A DNA stretch of 64,000 nt from Cyanobacteriota bacterium (GCA_019751815.1 JAIEMW010000005.1:66603-130602), one strand, 5' to 3'; shown: positions 43,983-54,200, numbered from the stretch's first letter. Made by a program: numbers and translations. The notes: generated by a model from the sequence alone, not told the origin.

Positions 43983-44633
43983 ATGAATTTTCTGGAAATT
44001 GTGAATGAAGTTTTAAATGAGCTGGATACACCCACCGTCTCCACGTTATCAGGAGCCACGGGTCTGACGAAGCGGGTGATGAACTGGGTGAATCGGACGA
44101 TTTCAGATATATTTAACCGTTCTAATGACTGGGCTTTCCGGGAAGCCACAGGATCCTTAACGACCGTGGCCGGAGTAGATACTTATAGTTTAGCCTCAAC
44201 CGTGGATGTAGATAGTTTCAAAACATTGGTTCTTCGAGATACAAAAATACCGTTAACCTATTTGGATTATGAAGATTGGGACCAACGGAATTCTACAAGT
44301 GGTATACCAGGCTGCTACACCATTTTCCAAAATCAGATTATTTTGTCTCCAAAACCGGATAAAGCCTATACGCTGGATTATCGGCATCAGGTAAAGCCGG
44401 TTAAATTAGTAAATGATACCGACACACCCATTATTCCGGATAAATGGCATCACGTCATTCTGGACGGTTCAACTTATCGGGCCAAATTATTTCTTAATGA
44501 TGAAGATTTTCGGGATCAGCAAGCCCTCTACGAGCAAGGTATCAAGCTCATGCTCTCTCACAACCGTGATTTCCTAGGCCGGGAATCTGGCATGAAGATG
44601 GAAGACGGTTGGGTGGATTCTAGTAACTGGTAA
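43983..44633 (+). CDS. head-tail adaptor protein
   Basis: 216 residues. N-terminal helices (FLEIVNEVLNEL, RVMNWVNRTISDIF), a beta-rich middle and a C-terminal helix. This is the usual shape and place (after the capsid, before the nozzle) of the podovirus adaptor or tail-tube A protein linking portal to tail. The ~100 bases upstream contain an imperfect GC-rich dyad that might end capsid transcripts. Confidence 0.7.
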   Translation: MNFLEIVNEVLNELDTPTVSTLSGATGLTKRVMNWVNRTISDIFNRSNDWAFREATGSLTTVAGVDTYSLASTVDVDSFKTLVLRDTKIPLTYLDYEDWDQRNSTSGIPGCYTIFQNQIILSPKPDKAYTLDYRHQVKPVKLVNDTDTPIIPDKWHHVILDGSTYRAKLFLNDEDFRDQQALYEQGIKLMLSHNRDFLGRESGMKMEDGWVDSSNW

Positions 44634-44639
44634 AAGCAC

Positions 44640-46151
44640 ATGCCAACGCAAATCTTTTCCGTTAGCAATGCAACGGGAGGCCTGAACCTGCGTGCTTCCG
44701 AGCGTTCCCTTCTGCCAAACGAAGCCCTGGATCTGATGAATGTAGAGCTGACCAAAAACGGGGGTGTTCTCAAGAGTAACGGCTATATCAGGATTAATAC
44801 TGCTCCCATTTCCGGAAGTCCCAAGATTACCGGGATGTTCTACTATGTCAAAGCGAACGGAGCCAAGTATACGCTGGTGACTGCCGGAACCGGCCTCTAT
44901 CTGTTAGGCAATGATGGGAGTCTTACTCAGGTCTATAGCAGTCTGGCCAACGGTATTCCCTGTTTCTTTGCGACATTCAACGACGTTTGTATTATCGTCA
45001 ACGGGGTCAACCATCCCTTGGTTTACGATGGCACGACGGTTACCAACCTTCCAAACTGGACGACCATTGAAACCACCGGATATCCCTCCCTGGTGGAAGT
45101 TTGGAAAAATCGGCTCTGGTTGTCGGGCAATCCAGAAAAGCCTTATCGTCTGTATTGGTCCGAACCAGGTAACCATGGCGGTTGGACAACGGCAGGAGGG
45201 GCGGGATCGGTTGATGTGAACCGCAATGATGGCCAGAAAATTACAGGGATTAAAACCTATTTTGATTCGCTGGCCATTTACAAGGAACGTTCCATTCACC
45301 AGTTGATCGGGGATGCGCCTCCGGGAACCGGGGGACCTAATGAGTTTCGCCTTCGCCCTATTTCCACCGATATCGGGTGTGTGGCTCCCAAAACCATTAT
45401 TAACGTGGGAAATGATCAATACTTCCTGGCAGAAGATCAGGTGGCTTCCCTGAAAACCACCAATGCTTTTGGAGACGTCAACACTCAGAACATTTCGTAT
45501 AAGATTCAGCCCATTTTGACCCGGATCAATCGGTCGTTCGTGAAGGATGCCTTTATCCTCCATCAACGGTCCAAGGATCAGATTTGGTTGTTTTATCCCG
45601 ATGGGGTTTCAGACCGAAACAACAAAGTGGTCATCTATGACTACGGGCTTGGGGCATGGACCCAACGGAATGGACTGACCGCTAGTGATGGCGTAGTCAT
45701 TGATAGCAAGCCCTATACCGGAACGTATGACGGCAATATCCACCAGCAGGACTTTGGGGGCAACTATAACGGCTCTCCCATTGTGGCATTTTATAAGACC
45801 CCATGGTATGGGTTTGGGGACTATGCCCGAACCAAAAGGATCCGCTCCGTGGATATGACCGTTCTCCAATATGGGAACTGGAACCTCCAGGTTCAAACCG
45901 CGTTTGATTACCAGTCCTATAGCAGTTCCTTCAACGTGAATCTTGCCCCAACCGGCCAATCCGCATTATGGGGGATTGCGCTCTGGAATCAAGCCTCATG
46001 GTCCAATGTCACTGCCCGACAATCTCGGAAGGTGAGCGATATTGGGATGGGGAAGGTCTTTCAGGTCCATATCTCCAATTCAGGAGCCAACCAGCCCTTT
46101 CATGTGCTGGGGTGGGATGTAGCCTATCAGTTTCGAGGGTTACGGCCATGA
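44640..46151 (+). CDS. tail nozzle (beta-propeller) protein
   Basis: 503 residues, nearly all beta strand. It begins with GGLNLRASERSLLPNEALDLMNVEL and has propeller-like repeats (VCIIVNGVNHPLVYDG, LVEVWKNRLWLSG). Phage tail hub/nozzle proteins such as P22 gp10 or T7 gp12 occupy the same position. The stop overlaps the next start. Confidence 0.7.
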   Translation: MPTQIFSVSNATGGLNLRASERSLLPNEALDLMNVELTKNGGVLKSNGYIRINTAPISGSPKITGMFYYVKANGAKYTLVTAGTGLYLLGNDGSLTQVYSSLANGIPCFFATFNDVCIIVNGVNHPLVYDGTTVTNLPNWTTIETTGYPSLVEVWKNRLWLSGNPEKPYRLYWSEPGNHGGWTTAGGAGSVDVNRNDGQKITGIKTYFDSLAIYKERSIHQLIGDAPPGTGGPNEFRLRPISTDIGCVAPKTIINVGNDQYFLAEDQVASLKTTNAFGDVNTQNISYKIQPILTRINRSFVKDAFILHQRSKDQIWLFYPDGVSDRNNKVVIYDYGLGAWTQRNGLTASDGVVIDSKPYTGTYDGNIHQQDFGGNYNGSPIVAFYKTPWYGFGDYARTKRIRSVDMTVLQYGNWNLQVQTAFDYQSYSSSFNVNLAPTGQSALWGIALWNQASWSNVTARQSRKVSDIGMGKVFQVHISNSGANQPFHVLGWDVAYQFRGLRP

Positions 46152-46378
46152 TGATTGTTCAATGTTTTGAATGCCTTCAACCTATCTACCGGTTGAAGCA
46201 TGTCCCTCAACCCGGCTCTCTCTTTAAGCCGGAACAGTTCGAGTCTCTGCTTCCCAGGCAACATCCGGATCCGCAACATGGGGCTCCGATGGTGTGCCCT
46301 TGGTGTGGAGAGTTTCCGTTTGTGTCCCAGAATACCGGTTACCAAGTTCTAACCATTGAAGAGGGATTACTACCATGA
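46148..46378 (+). CDS. 76-residue zinc-finger protein
   Basis: ATG 46148 overlaps the nozzle stop; the stop overlaps the next start (ATGA). Cys pairs CFEC near the start and CPWC near residue 51 form a zinc-binding knuckle pair. The longer frame upstream is a shadow. Small and coupled to both neighbours, so it is real; role unknown. Confidence 0.7.
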   Translation: MMIVQCFECLQPIYRLKHVPQPGSLFKPEQFESLLPRQHPDPQHGAPMVCPWCGEFPFVSQNTGYQVLTIEEGLLP

Positions 46379-46995
46379 AGATTGAACTTGCCCCATTGAA
46401 CCAAGGGGAATATTTGATTCAAGTCCTGCCCTACCTGCTGAAATGGTACAAGGATTACGACTATCTCCTATTTGATGATTTTTACCCCACGGAAGTGGAA
46501 GCTTACACTCAGGCTATTGTGGAAGACCTGCTGGAGTTAGGTCCCTATGCTTGGATTATTGAGGTCGAGGAAGAGCCTGCCGGGTTTCTTTACCTCAATG
46601 AATGGTACGGCAGTGGGATGAAACATCATAGCTGTCAAATCCACGCCATTATCGATAAGCAGTTTCACCGGCAAGGGGTAGGGACTGCTGTTGGGGATTT
46701 AATCCTGTCCCTGCTGTTTGAGCAGTTGAGCCTCTTTCGAGTGGAAGGATGGCTGGACCCTGAGAACAAAGCCATGATTTATTTAGCAAAAAAGATGGGC
46801 TTTAAATTTGAAGGCAATGCCCGAGGCCGGAAACTAGTCAACGGCAAGCCCCGCAATGAATTGATGTTTGGGTTGATCCGCCCCGATTATTTCAGACGTA
46901 AAAAACCACAGATGAGGACTCACCATGAGCCGCAAGAAGAAAAGCAAAGAGAAAGAAGCACCTGCACCCCCTCCACCACCGCCACCTGCCAATAG
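46375..46995 (+). CDS. GNAT-family N-acetyltransferase
   Basis: 206 residues. Acetyl-CoA loop DKQFHRQGVGTAVGDLIL (~98), YLAKKMGFKFEG helix-strand (~140) and a long N-terminal region. GNAT enzymes transfer acetyl to amines; phages of this type carry one in the tail-gene block, target unknown (possibly a virion or host protein). The last ~25 residues overlap the next gene by 71 bases and are low in quality. Confidence 0.8.
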   Translation: MKIELAPLNQGEYLIQVLPYLLKWYKDYDYLLFDDFYPTEVEAYTQAIVEDLLELGPYAWIIEVEEEPAGFLYLNEWYGSGMKHHSCQIHAIIDKQFHRQGVGTAVGDLILSLLFEQLSLFRVEGWLDPENKAMIYLAKKMGFKFEGNARGRKLVNGKPRNELMFGLIRPDYFRRKKPQMRTHHEPQEEKQRERSTCTPSTTATCQ

Positions 46996-47629
46996 CTATA
47001 ATTATGAAGGAGGGGTTTTGCGCTCCTCCTCTGTTTTTGATCCGGCCCAAAACGCCTATGTGAATAGCGTCTTTCAGGATCCAGCAGAAGTCGCCGCCAA
47101 GCAAAAGCTTTTGGAACAACAGAATTCAATTTTGGCTCGGATTGGAAAGACCACGCCAGAACGTGCTCAGCAATTGAATGAGCATGAGCAGGCATTTTAT
47201 CAACGGGCGGTTCGACCGCTGGATGAAGAATATACCCGAGGAAAGAATCAAGCCCGTGAAGATTTTAACGCCTCTGGTTTTATGAACTCTACCGGGTATG
47301 AAGATTACCGGACCAATAACCTGGACAGGATTTATCAGCAAGGCTTAAAGCAATCCGCTGAAGATGCCAAGCTGGCTCGGGAGCAATTGGCCGCTCAGGA
47401 TGATGCCAATTTATTAGCGCAATATAACTCAATTTCTGGCGGCCTTGATGCCAATATTGCCAATAATCTCCGGGTGGGCGATTTTGCACGAGTTGGTTCC
47501 GCTAACTTGAACCAATACCTTTCAGATAGCTACCGAAACCAATTGGAGAATTCGCGGCTGCAACGGTCATATTCACAACAGGAACGAAGCAGCCCCCCTT
47601 TCTGGCGACGGTTACTGTTCGGATTTTAA
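46925..47629 (+). CDS. internal/ejection virion protein
   Basis: 234 residues. A Lys-rich start and a run of Pro (APAPPPPPPP, ~12-21), then a long helical Gln/Asn/Ala-rich body (~40-200). Such Ala/Gln-rich helical proteins in podovirus tail blocks are ejected with DNA. Begins inside the acetyltransferase gene. Confidence 0.6.
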   Translation: MSRKKKSKEKEAPAPPPPPPPANSYNYEGGVLRSSSVFDPAQNAYVNSVFQDPAEVAAKQKLLEQQNSILARIGKTTPERAQQLNEHEQAFYQRAVRPLDEEYTRGKNQAREDFNASGFMNSTGYEDYRTNNLDRIYQQGLKQSAEDAKLAREQLAAQDDANLLAQYNSISGGLDANIANNLRVGDFARVGSANLNQYLSDSYRNQLENSRLQRSYSQQERSSPPFWRRLLFGF

Positions 47630-47638
47630 GGAGAACAA

Positions 47639-48115
47639 ATGATGCCAATACCATGGGCTGCCATTCTGCAAGCTGCACAATTGGGCATGCAGGCCTCCAA
47701 AATGTTTATGGACCGGAAAAAGGGTAATTCCAGTGGAGACGAGGAAACACCCTTTCAAGGCCGGGTGCTCCAAGGCCGTGTCAGTTATGAGGACGATCTG
47801 GGCCAATCTGGGCAAGACGGTTTATGGGATAACGGTTCCTATATGGAACGGATTCCTTGGCGCAAGATTCCACAAGTCGCTGGACAACTCTATTCCAAGC
47901 TGGGTCTTCCGGAACGGAATAATCAACTCACTGTAAATAATACCGATATTGCACCTGTGGCTCCCGGTGCAGGGATCTCTGCCACTCCCATGAATTTACC
48001 ACCGGTTCCCCGGATGCCGTTTGAAGGTCGATCGTTTGGTGTCTCTTCATTGGGTTCATCGGAACCCGACTTTCTCCGCCTTCGGGATATTTTGACCCGC
48101 TACCGCTTGAGGTAA
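47639..48115 (+). CDS. virion-operon protein of unknown function
   Basis: 158 residues, AAGGAG before ATG. The N-terminus (IPWAAILQAAQLGMQASKMFM) is amphipathic or membrane-active; the rest is Pro/Gly-rich and disordered. No family recognised. Between two ejection-type genes, so probably a minor virion or ejection protein. Confidence 0.55.
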   Translation: MMPIPWAAILQAAQLGMQASKMFMDRKKGNSSGDEETPFQGRVLQGRVSYEDDLGQSGQDGLWDNGSYMERIPWRKIPQVAGQLYSKLGLPERNNQLTVNNTDIAPVAPGAGISATPMNLPPVPRMPFEGRSFGVSSLGSSEPDFLRLRDILTRYRLR

Positions 48116-48122
48116 GCCATTT

Positions 48123-49097
48123 ATGTCGAATCCATATCCCAATCAATTTCCCTTTTACCAAAGAACCTTTAGCCAGGAACATCCCTATATGGCGGGTCTG
48201 GCTCGGATGTTCGGGGCTGCCGGAAGTGGACAAGGGATGATCACCGGTGGGATGAAGTCTGCGATGGAAGGGTATGCCCAGGATCAGGAGCTGGCCCGCC
48301 AGAGAGCCATGCAACTCTACCAGATGCAAGAACGGGCACGGATGGCTCAATCTGCTGGGCTTCCGGTGAATGATTATACGACTTTGCCAGTCGATGAACT
48401 GAAAACTTTTGGAGAGATGCAGGGCAACTACAACGTAGGGCAAATTTACCAAGATGCATATGAAGGCCGGGTACCCCAGATGGCCGGAAAGGTTTTCAAT
48501 TATCAGGCTGTCTCACCCTTGGTTCAGGAAGCGCAGAAAGAACAGTTCAAGCAATACCAGAATCAACGCAATGCCCAAAACCTGCCTTATGCACTCAATG
48601 CGATTCAAGGGCAACCAATCCCCCAAGGAGCCGCTTTTCCTGAAAACATGGCAACCTCTATCCTCCAAAATTACACCACCCGGCAAAATAACCAAGATCG
48701 ATTGAATCAACAGCAACCCCTTGTGGATTCACGGGTTCAAAACACCCAATCAGGAACGCAACTCAATAATGCCCGAACGAAAAAGACACAAGTGGATACC
48801 CAACTGGCTCCCCTGAAGGCAAGCCATAGCGGTGGTGGAAGGGGTCGTCCTAAAGCCACTTACGATCCAGCAGCCGTTCAAGGGATCCTCGATAAAATTC
48901 AAGATCCGGCTCAAAAGGCTTACTGGTCGGAGTATTACCGACGCAAAGGAAGTTTACCGGTATCGGTGGTCAACCCAAAAGGCGGCAATTCCGGAAGCCT
49001 GGCGGATAAGATTAAGCAAATCAAAGGGGGAGCCTCTGGCGCTTCTGGCGGTAATCCGAATGAGGCCCGACGGAAAAGCCTGGGCATTGAATACTGA
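48123..49097 (+). CDS. internal virion/ejection protein
   Basis: 324 residues. N-terminal glycine-rich AGLARMFGAAGSGQGM, a helical part with MQLYQMQERARM, then Gln/Asn-rich helices (~150-240) and a Gly/Ser tail. The amphipathic start and composition resemble podovirus ejection proteins. Its stop overlaps the next ATG by one base. Confidence 0.55.
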   Translation: MSNPYPNQFPFYQRTFSQEHPYMAGLARMFGAAGSGQGMITGGMKSAMEGYAQDQELARQRAMQLYQMQERARMAQSAGLPVNDYTTLPVDELKTFGEMQGNYNVGQIYQDAYEGRVPQMAGKVFNYQAVSPLVQEAQKEQFKQYQNQRNAQNLPYALNAIQGQPIPQGAAFPENMATSILQNYTTRQNNQDRLNQQQPLVDSRVQNTQSGTQLNNARTKKTQVDTQLAPLKASHSGGGRGRPKATYDPAAVQGILDKIQDPAQKAYWSEYYRRKGSLPVSVVNPKGGNSGSLADKIKQIKGGASGASGGNPNEARRKSLGIEY

Positions 49098-49666
49098 TGT
49101 ATTCCGTTATTTTGACTGATCCACCCTGGAAGTATAACAGCCGGGCGAATCATAAAACACGTTTTCGCGGTGGGGCTTGCGGGCATTATGGTCTAATGAC
49201 AACCCAGGAAATCTGCAACTTACCCATTGCCAGTCTTGCTGACGAGAATGCCGTTTTGTTTTTGTGGGCTACCTTCCCGATGATTCAGGATGCCTTCAAG
49301 GTGATTGAAGCCTGGGGTTTTGAGTACAAGACCATTGGTTTTACTTGGGCCAAGCTGAATCCGGTTTCTCTGACGCCCTTCTTTGGGGTGGGCTATTACA
49401 CCAAAAGCAACGCTGAACCATGCTTGTTGGCAACACGGGGCAACGTTTTGAAACCCGCAGTCAATACCGTTTCCAGTCTGATCCTTTCGCCCCGGCGAGA
49501 GCACTCTCGAAAGCCGGATGAAGTATATGAGCGAATTGAGCAGATGTATCCCAATGCTAAAAAGCTTGAACTATTTGCCCGACACAAGCGACTGGGCTGG
49601 GATAGTTGGGGAGACGAGATTATGCCTGACATTCAACTTGGAGACAGATCCCATGCAATTGAATGA
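49097..49666 (+). CDS. MT-A70-family adenine methyltransferase
   Basis: 189 residues. DPPW catalytic motif at ~8-11, LFLWATFPMI (~54), GFEYKTIGFTWAK and RREHSRKPDEVYE (~140), KLELFARHKRLGW (SAM-binding ending) are all as in MT-A70. It should put N6-methyl groups on adenine in DNA or RNA. In a phage it could shield DNA from restriction. It overlaps the next gene by 14 bases. Confidence 0.87.
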   Translation: MYSVILTDPPWKYNSRANHKTRFRGGACGHYGLMTTQEICNLPIASLADENAVLFLWATFPMIQDAFKVIEAWGFEYKTIGFTWAKLNPVSLTPFFGVGYYTKSNAEPCLLATRGNVLKPAVNTVSSLILSPRREHSRKPDEVYERIEQMYPNAKKLELFARHKRLGWDSWGDEIMPDIQLGDRSHAIE

Positions 49667-50057
49667 TTTGCCAAAGGATTGGGTTTATTACTTCGCTTCC
49701 CCCTATACGTCCCCTTGTGATTACATTCGGGAATTACGGTATTTGGATGTAATCAAGGTTGCAACCGATCTCATTCGGCAGGATTTTACCCTCATCGAAC
49801 CCATTGCCATGAGTCACCAGCATGCCCAACGTTTTGGTTTACCAGGTACTTATACGTTTTGGCAAAAGCGGGATCGGAAATTTATCGATCTATGTGATGC
49901 CGTCATGGTGTGCCTATTGGATGGCTGGGACCAATCCGTTGGTGTCACCGATGAAATCAGCTATGCCAAGAGTCAAGAAAAGCCAGTCTATTATTTAAGC
50001 CCGCCTGATTTACGCTTGGTATCCGAAGAGGAAGCGTTAAGCTATGCCCTACATTAA
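49653..50057 (+). CDS. DUF1937 / nucleoside 2-deoxyribosyltransferase-like protein
   Basis: 134 residues from ATG 49653, GGAGA upstream; a longer frame at 49518 is a shadow of the methyltransferase. YFASPYTSP at ~13 and LCDAVMVCLLDGWDQSVGVTDE near residue 80 match the fold of nucleoside deoxyribosyltransferases and the DUF1937 family. Possibly nucleotide salvage or modified-base metabolism, which fits the neighbouring methyltransferase. Confidence 0.7.
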   Translation: MQLNDLPKDWVYYFASPYTSPCDYIRELRYLDVIKVATDLIRQDFTLIEPIAMSHQHAQRFGLPGTYTFWQKRDRKFIDLCDAVMVCLLDGWDQSVGVTDEISYAKSQEKPVYYLSPPDLRLVSEEEALSYALH

Positions 50058-50322
50058 AGCGGAACTAAGAAATTATCTGCTCAATACCAGTATCAAGGAT
50101 TTATTGATGGAACCGAAAGTGCTTCAAGCGGGGGAACTGAATTTTTTAATTTCAACACTGCTTTTGTCTGTATTTGAAAGCACTCCCTGCTATCAGAAAG
50201 CCAATGAAATATTAGGTGTCCTCAGCGCCGTAACGCTTGAATTTTACCGCCGCCAAGTAGCAGGTTATGAAGATCAAAAAATTCAAGAAAACGGTGATAT
50301 AGAGTTACTTAATCAATCTTGA
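50044..50322 (+). CDS. small conserved-type phage protein
   Basis: 92 residues, overlapping the previous stop by 14 bases. Helical (LRNYLLNTSIKDLL, LNFLISTLLLSVF, YQKANEILGVLSAVTLEFYRR). This pattern occurs in short phage proteins of unknown function (DUF6899-like). It overlaps the convergent DUF3147-like gene by 14 bases. Confidence 0.65.
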   Translation: MPYIKAELRNYLLNTSIKDLLMEPKVLQAGELNFLISTLLLSVFESTPCYQKANEILGVLSAVTLEFYRRQVAGYEDQKIQENGDIELLNQS

Positions 50323-50662
50323 TACCAATTTTTTGAAGAAACAACACCATCAGATAATAAGCTAAAACGGTGGCAATGCTGGAAATTATCAAAGAAAGAT
50401 AAAAAGGGGTCCCTCTTTTCAGCAGTATCGGCAGCGTTAAAAATAAAGTCAATGAGGGGATAACCAGCCAAAAGATACTCATAGACAGGTTAGTAACTGT
50501 TTGAATGCTTTTTGTTTCTACATATAGCCAGATCATTGCCAATATTGAGATTAATGGCAAGGAGGCCAAGACGCCTCCCCAGAAAGTAGAACGTTTCGAT
50601 AATTCAGAAATCAAAGCGATGAGAATGGCTGAAATAACGATTTTTAAAGCAGCTAAAGTCAT
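50309..50662 (-). CDS. DUF3147-like four-helix membrane protein
   Basis: 117 residues, almost wholly hydrophobic with four segments (LKIVISAILIALI, LASLPLISILAMIWLYV, SIFWLVIPSLTLFLTL, LSLIISSIATVLAYYLMVLFL). KRSTFWGGVLASLP is the family's conserved cytosolic loop. Function unknown. Part of a reverse island in the virion operon. Confidence 0.7.
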   Translation of the reverse strand: MTLAALKIVISAILIALISELSKRSTFWGGVLASLPLISILAMIWLYVETKSIQTVTNLSMSIFWLVIPSLTLFLTLPILLKRGTPFYLSLIISSIATVLAYYLMVLFLQKIGIKID

Positions 50663-50680
50663 TTTTCTATTCTACAGGAT

Positions 50681-50992
50681 TCAAAAGTTCTTGATAACTT
50701 TCAACGAGTCTTTTTTCGCCACAATGCGTAGAATATAAACAGTATTGTCTGGCAAAATCTGATAAAAGGTCCGGTAGGATTGGGAGGCGGCATTGATTCG
50801 CAACCGGTAGATGTCGAGACTTACGCCCTGCAACTTCTTAATCGTTTTACCTCTGGGATAAGGGTTAGCGACCAGTTCTTTATCAATCTTTTTGATGACA
50901 AAAACCTGATCGCTTTTCGGCAAAGATTCTAAATCTGATTCTGCACGTTGATCAAATTGAACGTTAAACGCCAAACCGCTTTTTGACCTCAT
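50681..50992 (-). CDS. RelE/ParE-superfamily toxin
   Basis: 103 residues from ATG 50992, inside the antitoxin gene (29-base overlap). VQFDQRAESDLESLP, a helix-helix start, then KKLQGVSLDIYRLRI and YRTFYQILPDNTVYILRIVAKKD are the RelE/ParE fold. RelE-type toxins cut mRNA at the ribosome. Overlap with the antitoxin gives coupled translation. Confidence 0.8.
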   Translation of the reverse strand: MRSKSGLAFNVQFDQRAESDLESLPKSDQVFVIKKIDKELVANPYPRGKTIKKLQGVSLDIYRLRINAASQSYRTFYQILPDNTVYILRIVAKKDSLKVIKNF

Positions 50993-51203
50993 CCAAACTG
51001 GGACCGGGTTGATGATTTTTGGCAGCCTCTTCAACCTTGGCATTCTTAGCTAGAATGTAATCCTCTAAATCGTCCCCGTCAAGCTTCTGGATGAGCAGAT
51101 ACGGCTTTCCATTTTTGGTCAGGACCACTTCCTCCCCCTCCTCAATGAGGCGGGTGATATTGCTGAAATTCTGGCTGGCTTCACGCATATTGGCAAACTT
51201 CAT
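50964..51203 (-). CDS. Phd/YefM-family antitoxin
   Basis: 79 residues from ATG 51203, GGAGGG 9 bases upstream (the longer frame is not needed). FANMREASQNFSNITRLIEEGEEVVLTKNGKPYLLI is the Phd/YefM DNA-binding fold (landmarks, residues ~3-38). It neutralises the toxin and, with it, represses their promoter. Confidence 0.82.
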   Translation of the reverse strand: MKFANMREASQNFSNITRLIEEGEEVVLTKNGKPYLLIQKLDGDDLEDYILAKNAKVEEAAKNHQPGPSLDEVKKRFGV

Positions 51204-51240
51204 GGATGGACCCTCCATTGTGGCAGTATTCACTGCATGT

Positions 51241-51269
51241 ATTGTAGCAACATTTGTAGGAACATTCAA
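51241..51269 (-). promoter_or_regulatory. toxin-antitoxin promoter with tandem 12-bp repeat
   Basis: TTGTAGCAACAT (51242-51253) and TTGTAGGAACAT (51254-51265) are adjacent direct repeats. On the reverse strand TTGAAT (51264-51269) and TACAAT (51241-51246) lie 17 bases apart, so the repeats cover the promoter and could be the antitoxin's operator. The next + strand gene starts 5 bases away. Confidence 0.6.
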
Positions 51270-51274
51270 CCCCC

Positions 51275-54200
51275 ATGCCCAAACCCTTCTCAGATATCTA
51301 TAACAGCGATAAATTTAAAAGCCTGAGCCCGGATGATCAGGATTTCGTTATCCGGGACTATTACGATACGGTCGTTGCCCCACAAGTCAAAAGCAAGAAC
51401 CTTTCTAAACAGGATGCCGATTTTGTCCGGAATGACTACTTCGGAAAATATAAACCCCTAACTGCTCAACCAATAGCTCAACCGGTCGCGCAGCCAAGCA
51501 GCCCTGATGTTGGTTCGATGACTTCAGGCTTTTTTAAAGGTTTAGGGAGAGGGGCGACGGCGGAAGGATACAACCCTGAACTCAGTGAGGCCGAACAGAT
51601 ACCGGCGGCTGTTGGGGATTTTGTGGGAACCGGTGCAGTCAATCTATTACCCTATTTAGCGGGGCCTGGAGCAGGTTTAGTTGTCAATACCGGTTATGCC
51701 GGATTACGGGAGACAAACCGGGAACTGAACCAGGGGAAACGACTAGATCAATTAAACCCGGTTGCTATTGGCGGCCAAGCAGCCCTGGGGGCCTTAACCT
51801 CTAAACTCCCTCCTGCCGTTGGAAGGGGATTGATCAGCCGAGTCCTGACAGGAGGAGGAATAGGAGCAGCAACGGGTGTCTCGGGTCGAGCCATTGAACA
51901 GTGGGCCGATACCGGCAAGGTGGATTTTACCGATCCCAGTATGGGGCAAGCCGCTCTGTTTGGAGCCGGGATTGGCGGTGGGGTAGGGGCTGTCAGCAGG
52001 CCCAGAGTGCCGAGAGGAACGCCCCCAATCGAAGAAACGCCTGTGGGTCTGAAACCCTTGAGAGCGGTTGAGCCGCCTCAAGTGGAAACCAATGTGACCG
52101 GTCGAATCCTGACACCCCAGGAAGTCCAGGCACTTAACAATCAACCGACTCAATCCCAATTACCCCTTAACCAGGCTTCACAAAACCAACTACCTCCCAT
52201 GCAAGCAGGGGATGTGTTCCAGGTCCCCTTGAGAGAAATTCAAACCAACACCCAACGCTTCCAACGCCGGGCAGCTCCCTTCAATGAGGACCACGTGAAC
52301 CGGATTGTTTCTGAATTTGATCCGGCCAAGATGGATCCTTTGACGGTTTGGAAGGATCCAGAAACCGGAGAAACCCTGCTTTTGTCCGGTCACCACCGGC
52401 GGGAAGCCTTGAACCGATTAGGTCAGGAAACCGCACCTGTCAAGTATTATGAAGGCAATCTGGAGCAGGCTCGGGACTTTGCCACGGCGTCCAATGCCTT
52501 GCAACGGCCCTATAGCGATCTGGAAATGGCAAAGATTCTGGCCGATGATGTAGCAGCCGGAAAACCCCTTCAAGAAGTTGCCAAGCAATTGAACCTGAAA
52601 CCTCATCAAGCCCGAGATATTTCCGCACTCAATAACCTTCGGGGAGATTGGTTGACTCATTATGACCGGCCCGAAGTCAAACCCTATACCTTGACCATTG
52701 CCAAAGCTGTTAATAAATATGGCTTATCGGATCAGGAACAACAGCAACTTTTTCAATTTCTCTTCAATGGGGACAATGCTGCCACTGTTACCCCCAGTAA
52801 ATTAAACCAACTCGTTGAATTTACCCAAAATTATAAAAAGACTCTTGGCAATACAGAGGGGGAAGTGCCTGGACAGGCCAGCTTATTTGATACCCAGGTA
52901 TTTCAGCAGACCACCGGGAATGCGCTTCAGAATTTAATGGCCCAATCGGAGAGTTTGAATAAGCAACTGAAAGCCATTGCCAGTCTTCAACGGCAACTGG
53001 ACAAAGTACAGAAAAGTGAACTGATTCAACCTCGTTCTGCCAATATCTTGAGAACCGACTTGGCTCAGGCCCAAGCGAAGCTGGAACAGCAGCTCAAGGA
53101 TATTGGATTTGAATTCCAGAAGCAGAACCAGACCCAAGGACTGGCTGGAGAACTGAAACAAACACCGATCAAGCAACCTGAGCCATTCAATCAATCTGAG
53201 ATAATGCAACCAACCCAACCGACTGAATTGGTGGGTGAGCTTCAGCAAACGGATATTCAACAACCTCCCATCAGTGAGCCGGTTCCCATTCGCAACTTAA
53301 AAGCCAGCGAGCAACAGGCCCAACAAGCCAAGGCCATCCGGAAGCAACGGCAAAAGGCAGAGCAAGCCGGGCATATGCTCAATCCCTTATCGGCCCGGTT
53401 AAAGCTCCGTTCTCCCTTTGAACCGGTGGAATCCCAAGCCTTTAATCCAGAGGCTGCCGGAATTAAGGATCCCCTGGGAAGCACCCGGCAAAAGCCTGGA
53501 TTTTTGGAAAGAACCAAAGAAGGACTCAAGGACAAATTCATCTACATGCATGCCGTGAAAAATAAGGCATGGAAAATCGGGATGAAAATCGTCAAGGGAG
53601 AACAGTTTATTGCGGAAACCGACCGTACCCGTTCCCGGCTGTATAGCGGCTACGTTCAGGCAGAAGGCAAGATTAAAAACGCCTTTGAGCATTTAGAAGA
53701 CACCCCCGGCTATACGGCGAAGGAAAAGCTGGATGATACGGGCCGGTATCTTTTGTTATCCGATTATGTCCGACGGGGGCGTGAAGGTTTGGAACTGCCG
53801 GAAGGGATGACCCTGGCAGAGACCGAGCAAGGACTGAAGGCCCTAACCGAGCATGTCCGGAAAAACCCGGATGTGCGTAAAGCCGTGGTCCATGTGCGTC
53901 AATTACTGAATGAAGTTGGGGATGAGCTGGTGAAAGCCGGGATTCTGGAAACCCGCCGCAAGCAATATTTTCCCCATCAGGTGCTGGAATACTTGCAAGA
54001 AACCTATGGCCTGCCAGTCCATGTGAAATACCCGAAGCGGGGCTATACCCTGAAAGCCGAAGGGTCCACCAAGGCCATTGAAACCGATCTGTTAAAGGCC
54101 TTGGAAGGTCACCTCAAAGCCATCTCCAGGCATAACACCATAGAGGATTTTTTGAATCGAACCCTGAGAGAGTATGCCGTTCCGAATTGGAAAAAGGGAC

